A stretch of 64,000 bases of DNA from Desulfobacteraceae bacterium (GCA_014237395.1 JABZFP010000034.1:62001-126000), one strand, 5' to 3'. Shown: positions 8,362 to 17,649, counted from the stretch's first letter. Notes: a model not told the origin generated them from the letters alone. Program-made: numbers and translations.

Positions 8362-9612
8362 ATGCTGCACGTGCCAGGATATTATGAATACTGCTGCCGG
8401 GTTAAGGTTGTGGCCGGACATGACGTGTTGGAGCGCATTCCGGCGATACTCGAGCGGGTTCACGCCACCCGGCCGATGATCGTTACCGATCGCGGTGTGG
8501 CCGGAGCGGGCCTGATTGACGTTATGACCGAAGCCATGGGCGATCAGGTGACCATTGGCGGCATCGAAGACGACGTGCCGCCGGATTCATCCATTGAAGC
8601 GGTTCGGCGGATTGCCGAGGCCTACCGTAACAATCGATGTGATGCCTTGATCGCGGTAGGGGGCGGCTCGGTGCTGGACACGGCCAAAGGCGCCAATATC
8701 ATGGTATCGGAAGAGACCGACGACCTGATGGCCTTCAGCGGCGTCGGCACTTTGAAACGACGGCTCAAGCCCCTGATCGCTATTCCCACCACCGCCGGCA
8801 CCGGGTCCGAGACCACGCTGGTAGCGGTGATCAAAGATCATGAGCGACACCAGAAGATGCCGTTTATCAGCTACTTCCTGTTGCCGGATGCGGCGCTGCT
8901 CGATTCGCGCATGACCCTGACCCTGCCGCCGGCCATTACCGCCGCCACCGGTATGGATGCGCTTACCCACGCTGTTGAAGCCTACACGTGTCTCGCCAAA
9001 AACCCCTTGAGCGATGCCAACGCCGTATCGGCCATCGAACTCATCGCCAAACACCTCCTGCCGGTCATGAAACAACCGGAAGACCGCGATGGGCGCCTGG
9101 CTCTGGCTGTGGCCGCAACCCTGGCCGGCATGGCCTTTTCCAATGCCATGGTGGGCATGGTGCACAATATCGGCCATGCCACCGGAGCGGTGTGCGGGGT
9201 TCCCCACGGCACCTGCATGGCGATTTTACTGCCGTACGGTTTGGAATACAATCAGCACCGCAACGGCCATTTGACGGCGGAATTACTGTTGCCGCTGGAG
9301 GGGGCCGACACCTATGCACGAACACCGCGCAACCAGCGCGCCCAGCGGGTGATCGCCCGTGTGCGGGAAATGAATCAGTCGCTTCATGATATCACCCAGG
9401 GGCAACACCCGCGCTGTCTGCGTGAAACCTATGATCGTGACGGCAATGCCGCCGTACCTTTCGAACGCCTGCCGGATATCGTCGCGGCGGCCAAAAATGA
9501 CCCGGCGGTGTTTCTCAACCCCGAGGACCTTGACGACGAGGACTATCGCATGGTGCTCGAACATGCCTGGGCCGGGACGCCGCTGGATTGCACCCGTATC
9601 AAAAGAGGGTAG
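8362..9612 (+). CDS. Iron-containing alcohol dehydrogenase
   Basis: This 416-residue group III alcohol dehydrogenase has all key residues: GGGSVLD (100-106) for NAD(P) binding, the TTAGTGSE motif, and metal ligands D199 and H203 (GMDALTHAVEAY), H268 and H282 (VHNIGHATG and VPHGTC). It interconverts an alcohol and an aldehyde with NAD(P)H. The ATG at 8362 (GAGGAG 11 nt upstream) is preferred to the in-frame TTG at 8341. With the upstream AOR it could link alcohol, aldehyde and acid pools to ferredoxin and NAD(P)H. It has an unusual C-terminal extension (about residues 300-410) shared in part with the preceding degenerate paralog. Confidence 0.92.
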   Translation: MLHVPGYYEYCCRVKVVAGHDVLERIPAILERVHATRPMIVTDRGVAGAGLIDVMTEAMGDQVTIGGIEDDVPPDSSIEAVRRIAEAYRNNRCDALIAVGGGSVLDTAKGANIMVSEETDDLMAFSGVGTLKRRLKPLIAIPTTAGTGSETTLVAVIKDHERHQKMPFISYFLLPDAALLDSRMTLTLPPAITAATGMDALTHAVEAYTCLAKNPLSDANAVSAIELIAKHLLPVMKQPEDRDGRLALAVAATLAGMAFSNAMVGMVHNIGHATGAVCGVPHGTCMAILLPYGLEYNQHRNGHLTAELLLPLEGADTYARTPRNQRAQRVIARVREMNQSLHDITQGQHPRCLRETYDRDGNAAVPFERLPDIVAAAKNDPAVFLNPEDLDDEDYRMVLEHAWAGTPLDCTRIKRG

Positions 9613-9678
9613 CGACACGGCGGCTTGACCCGGATACGGAAACCCGCTATTTTCGGCCGACCAACACACCGCATCGAC

Positions 9679-9696
9679 GCCTTCACCGGTGAAGGC
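9679..9696 (+). terminator. Palindromic hairpin after the AOR/ADH operon
   Basis: An 18-base perfect palindrome (GCCTTCAC and its complement around a CG core) lies 66 nt after the last operon gene. Only a short T stretch (CTTTG) follows, so it is a weak candidate for an intrinsic terminator. Confidence 0.4.
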
Positions 9697-9819
9697 CTTT
9701 GTCGGGCCTGCTTTCTATCTATTGTCAGATCACGCGGACAATCCGTATCCGTATAGCGGGGTGCATCGTTTATAGTTCGGTGGTGTTGGCTTCAATGCTA
9801 AACGCGATCGCGAGACGAG

Positions 9820-12800
9820 ATGGCCGGCTTCACGCTATACACGGGCAATCGACTGGAACGGCTGGCCCGGGAACTGGCCAGCCGAACCCGGCTCCGGGCT
9901 GGTGATCCCTTCACACCGGAAATCGTTGTCATCCAGAGCCGTGGCATGGAACGCTGGCTGGCATTGGAAATCGCCCGGCATTCCGGTATCGCCGCCAACC
10001 TGGTTTTCCCATTTCCGGAAACATTTCTGCAATCGGTCATCGAAGTCCTCCTCCCCGATGTCAAAAACGAGACGCCCATTCAGCGTGCGGCCATGGTTTT
10101 CGGCATCTTCGCCTCACTACCCAGGCTGATTGAGACCAACCCGTCCTTTAGCCCCCTGCGTGCCTATCTTCGTGGCGATGACACCGGTCTCAAAAGGATC
10201 CAACTGGCCGAACAGATCAGCCAATTGTTTGACCAATATTTAGTGTTTCGACCCGACATGATTTCCGCATGGGATACGGGGCAGGCGGGTGGCGACACAT
10301 CGCATCACGCCTGGCAGGCCGCCCTCTGGCGCGACATCATCCGGCGCATGGACGGAAAACCGCATCGCGCGCGGCTCTGGAAACAGTTGCTGGATGCCTT
10401 GCACCGGGGATCGGTACCGTTGGAGAAACTGCCGCAGCGGGTATCGGTATTCGGCATTTCCTATCTGCCGCCGTTTTACCTGCAAGCCCTGGTCGCCCTA
10501 TCCGCGGTCATGACCGTCGATCTCTACCAACTCAATCCGTGCCGTGAATTCTGGGCCGATATTGTCAGTCAAAGAGAGGAAAAGCGATTGCGGCGGCCCG
10601 GTTCGGAAAGCGCGGCCATCATCGCCGACGAGGGTCTCCATCGGGAAGAGGGCAACCGCTTGCTGGCCTCCATGGGCAGCCAGGGACGCACGTTCCACCG
10701 GTTGATCGACGAATTGGATATGCCGGTCATGGATGATTTCCAGTTGAACCCGGCCAACACGCTGCTGGCCGCGATTCAGAATGATATTTTGCTTCTAAAA
10801 AACCACCCGCCTGACGATAAGCCGTATTTTGATGCGGACCCCTCCGATCGGTCTGTTCAAATTCACGCCTGTCATGGTCCCATGCGTGAAATCGAAGTGC
10901 TTTATGACCAACTGCTGGATTTACTGAACACCGATGTGGATTTGGAACCACGGGATATCATGGTGCTGACCCCGGACATCGAAAGTTACGCCCCCTACAT
11001 TCAGGCGGTATTCGGCGCGCCCGAAGATGGCGCCCTGCGGATGCCTTTCAGCATTGCCGACCGGGGCCCGATGGCCTGCAACCCAGTGGTAGAAGCGTTT
11101 TTCTTTCTATTGAAACTCAGCCAAGCACGGCTGCTGGTCAGCGAAATCCTGACCCTGCTCGAGGTGCCCGCGGTCCGATCACGATTTGATTTGGTCGATG
11201 AAGACATACACCTGATCCGGCAGTGGATTTCAGAAACGCGCATCTGCTGGGGAGCTGATGCCGCCGCCAAATCTCGTCTGGCGTTGCCGCCCACCGAGGC
11301 CAACACCTGGCAGGCCGGCTTGGATCGACTGCTCATGGGCTATGCCCTATCCACCGAAGACGGCCTTCTGTTCAAGGGGATTCTGCCCGCCGGTGGCGCG
11401 GAGGGGTCGGATGCGGAAGTCTTGGGGCACCTAGAGCGGTTCATTGCCACCTTGGCACAATGGCAGACCCGATTAAGTCCATCACGGGACCTATTGGAAT
11501 GGTCGTCCCATCTGATGCAACTCATCGATGATTTTTTGAAGCCCGTAGCCCCGGATGACCGCAATATCCTGCTATTGCGCCGTTTGATTGCCGACATGGC
11601 GGAACAAGTTACGGCAGCGGCGGCAAGCGAAGCAGTGGGCATCGAGGTGGTCGCGGCCGTGCTGAAACGCCATCTGGAAGAAGAAATTTCAGGGGGCGGG
11701 TTCATTTCCGGGGGGATCACCTTTGGTGCGCTCCTGCCCATGCGCAGTATTCCGGCGAAGGTAATTTGCCTGGTAGGCCTTAACCATGACACCTTTCCCC
11801 GCGAGGATCGGCCCATGGGGTTTGATCTCATGGCGGCAAACCCGCGCATTGGTGACCGATCCCGCCGCAACGATGACAAATACCTCTTTCTGGAAGCCCT
11901 GATATCCGCTCGGCGCTATTTCTATCTCAGCTATTGCGGTCACGACCGGCAGGACAACACCTCGCTACCACCGTCGGTGCTGGTGAGCGAACTGATCGAT
12001 TATCTTGTAGACGGGTACCCTGTTACGGAGGAAAACCTTTTGACCCGCCACCGCTTGCAGGCCTTTTCGCCCGCATACTTCACCCCGGAAGATCGCCGGT
12101 TATTCACCTACAGCCGCCAGGCCCACGATGCCGCGGTCAGCCTGGTCATGGCACGCCAGCACCCCACGGAGACCGGGCGCTTTCTGGCCGCGCCTTTACC
12201 CGAATGGGATGCCAGTTTTCAAACCGTCGCGCTCAAAACCCTGACACAGGCCGTGGTACATCCGTGCCGGTTTTTACTGGAACAGCGTCTGCAGGTGCAA
12301 TTAAACGATTATCGCTTGCCGGAAGATGACCGGGAACATTTTACAATGGATCCCCTGGATCATTTTACGATAGGTCAAACCCTTATGCAGGAATTGTTGG
12401 CAGGTCCTTTGGCGCCGGAGATCTTTGAAAAATTGAAGGCCACCGGTCGGTTGCCCCATGGCGACCCAGGACGCCTGCGATTCACTACCCTCTGCGACGA
12501 AGCAAAAGAACTGGCCGACACCGTCAAGACCCTTCATGGTAATATTTTGCCCGTCGCCGTGCCGGTTGATATTCAAATTCCGCCGTATACGATTACGGGT
12601 GTTCTGGAGAACATTTTTCCTTCGGGGCAACTGTGCTATCGCTTCAGCAACACCAAGGGGATGGATCTCGTGGGGGCCTGGCTGCGTCACCTTGTCTGGT
12701 GCCGGATACATGACGAGACCGAAAAAAATGTCACCACGGTTATCAACAGGGACGGGCAGCGGCGCTTCCGGCGGGTCGACAACCCCGATGCGCATCTGGC

Positions 12801-13083
12801 GCAGTTGCTGTCCGTCTACTATCGTGCCGGACATGAACCGCTGCCGCTTTTCCCCCGATCATCCTGGGTCTATGCGGTGCGGCGTTTTGAAAAAGCCGAT
12901 CCGGCCGACAAGGCCCTGGACCATGTCCGATCCCTTTGGGATCAGTCGTTTCAACGGCCTGGCGAAGCAGAGGACCCCTATGTCCAATACTGTTACGGTG
13001 ATGCCGAACCATTGGACCAGGCCTTTGTCGACATCACCGAAACCATCTATGGGCCGATGATGCAACACGTCGAACGAATTTAA
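9820..13083 (+). CDS. recC: Exodeoxyribonuclease V gamma subunit RecC
   Basis: This 1087-residue protein opens with FTLYTGNRLERLA and carries VIQSRGMERWLALEIA, the usual RecC N-terminal signature. Further family features are LFDQYLVFRPDM, DIMVLTPDIESYAPYI, the PMRSIPAKVICLVGLNHDTFP stretch (about residues 645-660) and a C-terminal nuclease-like, inactive region. RecC recognises recombination hotspots and holds RecB and RecD together at double-strand ends. Here it is about 5 kb upstream of recB-recD rather than adjacent to them. The start at 9820 matches the family N-terminus. Confidence 0.95.
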   Translation: MAGFTLYTGNRLERLARELASRTRLRAGDPFTPEIVVIQSRGMERWLALEIARHSGIAANLVFPFPETFLQSVIEVLLPDVKNETPIQRAAMVFGIFASLPRLIETNPSFSPLRAYLRGDDTGLKRIQLAEQISQLFDQYLVFRPDMISAWDTGQAGGDTSHHAWQAALWRDIIRRMDGKPHRARLWKQLLDALHRGSVPLEKLPQRVSVFGISYLPPFYLQALVALSAVMTVDLYQLNPCREFWADIVSQREEKRLRRPGSESAAIIADEGLHREEGNRLLASMGSQGRTFHRLIDELDMPVMDDFQLNPANTLLAAIQNDILLLKNHPPDDKPYFDADPSDRSVQIHACHGPMREIEVLYDQLLDLLNTDVDLEPRDIMVLTPDIESYAPYIQAVFGAPEDGALRMPFSIADRGPMACNPVVEAFFFLLKLSQARLLVSEILTLLEVPAVRSRFDLVDEDIHLIRQWISETRICWGADAAAKSRLALPPTEANTWQAGLDRLLMGYALSTEDGLLFKGILPAGGAEGSDAEVLGHLERFIATLAQWQTRLSPSRDLLEWSSHLMQLIDDFLKPVAPDDRNILLLRRLIADMAEQVTAAAASEAVGIEVVAAVLKRHLEEEISGGGFISGGITFGALLPMRSIPAKVICLVGLNHDTFPREDRPMGFDLMAANPRIGDRSRRNDDKYLFLEALISARRYFYLSYCGHDRQDNTSLPPSVLVSELIDYLVDGYPVTEENLLTRHRLQAFSPAYFTPEDRRLFTYSRQAHDAAVSLVMARQHPTETGRFLAAPLPEWDASFQTVALKTLTQAVVHPCRFLLEQRLQVQLNDYRLPEDDREHFTMDPLDHFTIGQTLMQELLAGPLAPEIFEKLKATGRLPHGDPGRLRFTTLCDEAKELADTVKTLHGNILPVAVPVDIQIPPYTITGVLENIFPSGQLCYRFSNTKGMDLVGAWLRHLVWCRIHDETEKNVTTVINRDGQRRFRRVDNPDAHLAQLLSVYYRAGHEPLPLFPRSSWVYAVRRFEKADPADKALDHVRSLWDQSFQRPGEAEDPYVQYCYGDAEPLDQAFVDITETIYGPMMQHVERI

Positions 13084-13116
13084 AAGGTGTTGACGATCAG
13101 CCGGTGGTGATTCCGC

Positions 13117-13779
13117 ATGAACGCAAAAACACAACAGCCCTGTGATGGCCGGGGCGGCACGATCACTTCCATCACAATGGAAACAACGCCGCTCATGAAA
13201 CGGTCGGTCATTTTCGTTGACAACCGCCGGGCCGCTTATGCCCTTCCGCGCGATAGCGAGCGGTTGGCGATCCGTCATCCCATTTCCGACGAAACCCTGG
13301 CCGAGTTGCAACGCCGCTATGATCATCATGGGGCCTATCTGCAGGCGGTCCGGTTTTTGGGGCCGCGCAACCGGAGCGCCAGCGAAATCCGGCAGCACCT
13401 CACCGTCAAAGGGTGGCCTGTCAAAGCGTCCCACCAGGCCATCGAGCGGCTCGAACAAGAAGGCTATGTGGACGATCGGTCGTTTGCCCGGCAATGGATC
13501 GACTATCGTTCCCGCACCGCACCGCGCAGCCGCATGGTCATTATGCAGGAATTGAAGCAGAAAGGCATCGCACGCGAAACGATCCTGTCGGCCGTGGCAA
13601 CCATGGACGAAGCCGCTTTAGCGCTTGACTGCGCCCGGAAGAAAGCACGTCAATGGCGTCGGTACGACGGTGTGCAAAAAGAGCAGCGCATCGCCGCCTT
13701 TCTGCAACGTAAAGGATTCCCTTTCGCTGTTTGCCGGGAAACCGCCCGCACGCTTGCCCGCCAATCACAGGAGGATTGA
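13117..13779 (+). CDS. recX: RecX-family regulatory protein
   Basis: The central and C-terminal parts show the three-helix repeats of RecX: FLGPRNRSASEIRQHL, then a segment with EGYVDDRSFARQWIDYR, then RSRMVIMQELKQKGI. The end of the gene carries the third repeat. RecX binds RecA and limits filament growth. The ORF reaches 220 residues from the first ATG. The family is usually 150-200, and ATGs at 13177 or 13195 are also possible; no ribosome-binding site decides between them. It lies 33 nt after recC, away from any recA, which is unusual but functionally consistent with the repair context. Confidence 0.85.
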   Translation: MNAKTQQPCDGRGGTITSITMETTPLMKRSVIFVDNRRAAYALPRDSERLAIRHPISDETLAELQRRYDHHGAYLQAVRFLGPRNRSASEIRQHLTVKGWPVKASHQAIERLEQEGYVDDRSFARQWIDYRSRTAPRSRMVIMQELKQKGIARETILSAVATMDEAALALDCARKKARQWRRYDGVQKEQRIAAFLQRKGFPFAVCRETARTLARQSQED

Positions 13780-13887
13780 CTTTTGCACGGCATGCCATTA
13801 AAAGTCCACGACACCGGCAAGGTCTGGGCGAACGCATGACCGCCCAATGGACGGCCGGCTTTGCGTAATCGGAGGTGTTAATTCGCC

Positions 13888-14406
13888 ATGGTTCCATCCA
13901 TGACCATCTATATTGCAGCGGTATTGGCCGCCAACTACACAGCGACGTGGTTCATCCCACTGCCGATTTTTGGTATGGTATCCGTTGGAACGTTGATTTT
14001 CGGCATAACGTTCACCCAGCGCGACCGGGTGCATCGCTACGGGCGCAAGGCGGTCTATGCCATGATCTTGCTTGCGGCGGTGGGGATGGTGCTTGAGTCC
14101 CTGCTTTTGGAAGTGCCCTGGCGGATTATCCTGGCGTCGTTTATCGCCATCGTGCTGAGCGAAGCGGCCGACACTGAAATTTACCACCAATTGCTCCATC
14201 GCAGCTGGTTGCAGCGTGTCACCGGATCGAATCTGGTCAGCATCCCCCTGGACAGCCTTCTTTTCAACCTCATTGCCTTTATGGGTGTTTTCGAACCGGC
14301 CATGCTGGTGGCCATCATCTTTGGCGAGATCGTCACGAAATTCACCACCGGCGCCCTGGCCGCGCTCTGGCGAACACCGCCCAAAATCGAAAATGCCCCC
14401 GTGTGA
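13888..14406 (+). CDS. VUT-family transporter (queuosine-precursor type)
   Basis: This integral membrane protein of 172 residues has about five or six hydrophobic segments. It shows the VUT/YhhQ family pattern: AANYTATWFIPLP near the N-terminus, GTLIFGITFTQRD, the SEAADTEIYHQL motif with conserved acidic residues, and SIPLDSLLFNLIAF. Members such as YhhQ take up queuosine precursors (preQ0 or preQ1); others of the family are less defined. GGAGG lies 12 nt before the ATG, and a second ATG at 13900 is possible. No queuosine biosynthesis gene is adjacent, so the substrate is inferred from family only. Confidence 0.8.
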   Translation: MVPSMTIYIAAVLAANYTATWFIPLPIFGMVSVGTLIFGITFTQRDRVHRYGRKAVYAMILLAAVGMVLESLLLEVPWRIILASFIAIVLSEAADTEIYHQLLHRSWLQRVTGSNLVSIPLDSLLFNLIAFMGVFEPAMLVAIIFGEIVTKFTTGALAALWRTPPKIENAPV

Positions 14407-14620
14407 TCGTGCCGGACACGCGTCGTTCGGTGTGTCCTATCAGGAATGCGAACGCCTTATCCCGGTTTTTATATAGCCCCTGCAACAACCCTACAGTGGA
14501 CTTGACGGACAGCGGGCGGACCCGTTAAAGATATGTCAGGAAAGGAAACGACCGGGCGAAACGCACCAGACTCGCGTCGGTTCTGCCGATGGTTTACGCA
14601 ACCTTGGATAGGAGCTTGCC

Positions 14621-14986
14621 ATGACCCAAGTCGATCGATCTGCTGAGGGTCCGACGACCGAAAAGCGGACAACCCCCCGCATCGGCGTGGAATTATGGGC
14701 TGAAGAATGTTGCGGCGCCGATGTCTATTTCCATCGGGTGACGAACCTCAGCCGGGACGGCTTTTTTATCGAAAAGAAACTGCCTTTCCAGGCGGGGAAG
14801 ACCGTTCATATCCGTTTGGATCTCCCGGGCGCCCCAAGCAAGCTGTCCACCCGGTCACGCGTGGTCGAAAATTACCGCGACCGGCACGCCAATTTGCGAG
14901 GCGCCGGATTTCAGTTCCTTGACATGGATGCTCAAACCCGTGAGGGAATAGCGGCCTATATCGATCGAATGGATGCAGAGGAATAG
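14621..14986 (+). CDS. PilZ-domain protein
   Basis: This 121-residue single-domain protein has an N-terminal arginine motif (EKRTTPRIGVEL) and the later NLSRDGFF, matching the D/N-x-S-x-x-G half of the PilZ c-di-GMP-binding signature. GAGFQFLDMDAQTREGI closes the barrel. PilZ proteins usually bind c-di-GMP and act on motility, surface polysaccharide or gene expression. The leading arginine motif is not a perfect R-x-x-x-R, so c-di-GMP binding is probable but not certain. It is a lone gene with no obvious partner. Confidence 0.8.
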   Translation: MTQVDRSAEGPTTEKRTTPRIGVELWAEECCGADVYFHRVTNLSRDGFFIEKKLPFQAGKTVHIRLDLPGAPSKLSTRSRVVENYRDRHANLRGAGFQFLDMDAQTREGIAAYIDRMDAEE

Positions 14987-15057
14987 ACGAAAACGGTGCG
15001 CAAAGGCGATACCCGACCATCAATTTCAGCGGCAGACCATCATGCGGAGGTGCTGCA

Positions 15058-15396
15058 ATGACCCTAACAACCTTCCTGCAAAAAGCCGGTAAATTTGAAA
15101 TTCAGGCCTATCGTAAACCGGCGGATCATGTTCGACTGGCCGAGACGCATATTGCCTACTCCGGTTCACCGTTCCAGCATCCCGACAACCCGGATAAAAT
15201 CATCCTTGTGGCCGACCCATACAGTCAGAATACCTTTTACTATGAATTCAACAAGGACGACATCGCGCTTGCGGAAAGTCTGCCCAGCATCGTCAACCTG
15301 GAAAATGAATCGCTGACCATGGTGCGCCTGTGGGTGAAAAAAGGAACACTTGCGGTACGCTGCACGCCCTTCAAGGTTTCCAACACGCTGGGGTGA
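15058..15396 (+). CDS. Conserved hypothetical protein (112 residues)
   Basis: I do not recognise a domain with confidence. The protein is soluble, with no signal peptide. It has a FEIQAYRKPADHVRL N-terminal part, a proline/serine loop (YSGSPFQHPDNPDKI), and a strand-rich centre containing ILVADPYSQNTFYYEF. A near-C-terminal WVKKGTLAVRCTPF follows. GGAGG upstream of the ATG (about 10 nt) and coding-like composition support a real gene. Its stop codon lies inside a 9-bp-arm inverted repeat (15390-15426). The function is unknown. Confidence 0.7.
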   Translation: MTLTTFLQKAGKFEIQAYRKPADHVRLAETHIAYSGSPFQHPDNPDKIILVADPYSQNTFYYEFNKDDIALAESLPSIVNLENESLTMVRLWVKKGTLAVRCTPFKVSNTLG

Positions 15397-15426
15397 TGGG
15401 AATTGGTGCCGCCTGAACATCACCCC
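15390..15426. terminator. Inverted repeat across a stop codon
   Basis: Perfect 9-bp arms (GGGGTGATG and CATCACCCC) are separated by 19 bases. The left arm contains the TGA stop of the preceding gene. No T tract follows. A hairpin in the mRNA 3' end or a transcription stop is possible. Confidence 0.4.
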
Positions 15427-15555
15427 GCGATACGGTAACAATCTCCAGATATACAGATTTTCCGGCGGTCACACGCTGTGGCCAGCGGGCCAACACGCAA
15501 AGGCCTTCCTCGGCCGGAACGCATATCACGCTTCCCGAATGACCCCGCGTTACAT

Positions 15556-15990
15556 TTAAAACGCGCCGAGTTGACACGGACGTATTTTGATATCCAAGGC
15601 CTCGCACACGTTGGCCACGGTCAGGCGCGGCACTTTCCGGCGGCGTGCGATGGCCCAGGCGTCCGCGCAGGGCAGCCGGGCGTCGGACAACGCCTCACGG
15701 ATGTCTTTTTCCAGCTGGGCGTCCCATTGCTTCGGTTTGGTGACGATCCGCTTTTCAGGCGTATAGCCAAACAAACCCAACTGGCAGCGCAGCAAGCGAA
15801 CCTCCATTAAATCAAGCGCCATTCCGATATCGGCGGGCGACCGCCCAAGATCCTTGGCAACGCCATGGGCCGCGGCACAGGTGATGCGCCCGTTTTCCAC
15901 CGCCTTTCTTAAGGCAGACGCCACTTTTTCTTCCAGATGGGCGGATTCCGGATGTTTGCCGGCATAGCCTTCCTGATGTTCTTTCGACAT
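15556..15990 (-). CDS. Tandem-repeat helical protein with paired cysteines, unknown function
   Basis: This protein of about 144 residues contains two related modules (about 20-74 and 93-144). Each runs from an Ala-rich helical stretch through a DNA-binding-like helix pair to the ending R-x-CQLG-x-F. In the first module the cysteines are C38 and C69, in the second C108 and C139, so both pairs are 31 residues apart. The ATG at 15990 has GGAGG 5 nt upstream and is preferred to the longer in-frame start at 16095. The helical pattern is compatible with a winged-helix or HTH fold. Neighbours give no clue to function. Confidence 0.7.
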   Translation of the reverse strand: MSKEHQEGYAGKHPESAHLEEKVASALRKAVENGRITCAAAHGVAKDLGRSPADIGMALDLMEVRLLRCQLGLFGYTPEKRIVTKPKQWDAQLEKDIREALSDARLPCADAWAIARRRKVPRLTVANVCEALDIKIRPCQLGAF

Positions 15991-16338
15991 GTTGCCTCCA
16001 TGACGGATAGGGTCGCAGAAAGACGGTCGCCCGTCTTGAGCTTCCTGATTCAATCCCGGTAGCGGTGGACGACATGGCCAATGAAAATGCGCCATGCGAA
16101 TAAGAAATCAGCCGGATGGTCCGACCGGGTGGCCACCTTATGCTAAAAGCGTTTCGTGATCAAGATCTCATCCATGATGGCGTGGCGACGAGAGCCATCC
16201 GAATCCGGCTGAACATAAATTGACACCACCGGGAAGGATTGGTAGGGTAGCCGATTCGATTGAGTGGAGACACGGTATCTGCCGTCCGGCAAAACCCCAC
16301 GACGCTGGTGCTATCGCAAATCGCAGAGGAGATCGCAA
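15991..16338. other. Divergent intergenic region of 348 bases
   Basis: This region lies between the tandem-repeat gene (minus) and the phenylacetate-CoA-ligase-type gene (plus). It holds a sigma70-like promoter for the latter (16220-16248). Apart from that I see no convincing ORF, repeat or structured RNA. Confidence 0.5.
16220..16248 (+). promoter_or_regulatory. Sigma70-like promoter
   Basis: TTGACA (16220-16225) is followed after 17 bases by TAGGGT (16243-16248), about 90 bases before the ligase start codon. The -35 is perfect and the -10 is weak. Confidence 0.4.
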
Positions 16339-17649
16339 ATGAACCCGAACGAAAATTTCATGCCGAGGTTCCGGACCCGGGAGGAACTGGAGGCGCATCA
16401 ACTCAAAGGCCTGCAATGGACGGTGGCCCATGCCTATAACGGTTCCCCGGATTATCGCAATAAATTCGATCTTGCCGGCGTGACCCCCGACGATATCCGC
16501 AGCCTGGACGATTTGCGCCGCTTGCCGTTTACCACGGCCGATGATTTGCGCGCGGGCTATCCTTTTCCACTGCGGTGCGTCCCGTTCGAGAAGATCGTCC
16601 GCATCCACTCCAGCAGCGGAACAACCGGGAAACGCAAAAACCTCTGTTATACGCAAAAAGATGTCGACGACTGGGCGCACTTCTTTGCCAGGTGTTACCG
16701 CATGGCCGGTGTGACGGAAAAGGATCGGGTCCAGATCGCGGTCGGCTATGGTGTCTGGACGGCTGGGGTCGGCTTCCAGGCCGCCTGTGAAAAAGTGGGC
16801 GCCATGGCCCTCCCGGCCGGTCCGGGGAATGTCGATCTGCAGTGCCAGTTCATGCTGGACCTTCAGTCCACCGTGCTGTGCTGCACTGCTTCCATGGGCC
16901 TTCTGCTGGCCGAAGAAATCAATCGCCGCGGCTTGACCGACCTGGTCAACGTCCGCAAGGTCATTTACGGATCGGAGCGATCGTCCCAATCCATGCGCCA
17001 GAAAATCAGCAGCCTGCTGGGAGGGGCTGAACTCTTCGACATTACCGGACTGACGGAGCTCTACGGCCCCGGCACCGGTATCGAATGCCCGGACCACGAC
17101 TGCATTCACTACTGGGCGGATTATTACCTGCTGGAAATTCTCAACCCGGAAACGCTTGAGCCGGTCGAAGCAGGGGAGTGGGGCGAGATGGTGGTCACCA
17201 CGCTAGCCAAGGAAGCCGTCCCCCTGATTCGATACCGCACCCACGACATCACCCGCATCCTGCCGGGTGAATGCAGTTGCGGCAGCATCATGCCGCGACA
17301 TTCACGCATCATGGGACGCACCGACGACATGTTTATCTTTCGTGCCGTCAATATCTATCCGTCCCATATCGACACGATCATTTCCAGCATCCCCGGCCTG
17401 GGATCGGAATACCAGATTCATCTCACGCGCGATGCCGCGGAGCGCGGCAACATGCGCATTGTCACCGAAATCAGCGAGCAGGAAAATATGGCGGATTGTC
17501 AACCCCTGGCAGCGGTTCTGTCCAAGAAAATCAAGCGCGAACTGATGGTGACGCCCGAGGTGGAGCTTGTGCCCTACGGCAGCCTGCCGCGCTCGGAGCG
17601 CAAGAGCCAACGCGTATTCGACACACGGATTCAGGATTCCATCATCTGA
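16339..17649 (+). CDS. paaK: Phenylacetate-CoA ligase-type AMP-forming enzyme
   Basis: This protein of about 436 residues has the length and motifs of the PaaK family: HSSSGTTGKRKNL for ATP binding, YGSERSSQSMRQKI, DITGLTELYGPGTG, then YRTHDITRILPG and the hinge-region MGRTDDMFIFRAVNIYPSHI. The enzyme activates an aryl- or arylacetic acid to its CoA ester with release of AMP. AGAGGAG upstream of the ATG at 16339 makes that start better than the in-frame 16264. In sulfate reducers such genes are often part of aromatic or indole-acid metabolism. No other aromatic genes are nearby, so the substrate is open. Confidence 0.88.
   Translation: MNPNENFMPRFRTREELEAHQLKGLQWTVAHAYNGSPDYRNKFDLAGVTPDDIRSLDDLRRLPFTTADDLRAGYPFPLRCVPFEKIVRIHSSSGTTGKRKNLCYTQKDVDDWAHFFARCYRMAGVTEKDRVQIAVGYGVWTAGVGFQAACEKVGAMALPAGPGNVDLQCQFMLDLQSTVLCCTASMGLLLAEEINRRGLTDLVNVRKVIYGSERSSQSMRQKISSLLGGAELFDITGLTELYGPGTGIECPDHDCIHYWADYYLLEILNPETLEPVEAGEWGEMVVTTLAKEAVPLIRYRTHDITRILPGECSCGSIMPRHSRIMGRTDDMFIFRAVNIYPSHIDTIISSIPGLGSEYQIHLTRDAAERGNMRIVTEISEQENMADCQPLAAVLSKKIKRELMVTPEVELVPYGSLPRSERKSQRVFDTRIQDSII

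Noticed and set aside
13780..13887. Possible preQ1 riboswitch before the VUT transporter
   Set aside because: I could not find a preQ1-type hairpin with an A-rich tail and a pairing to the ribosome-binding site.
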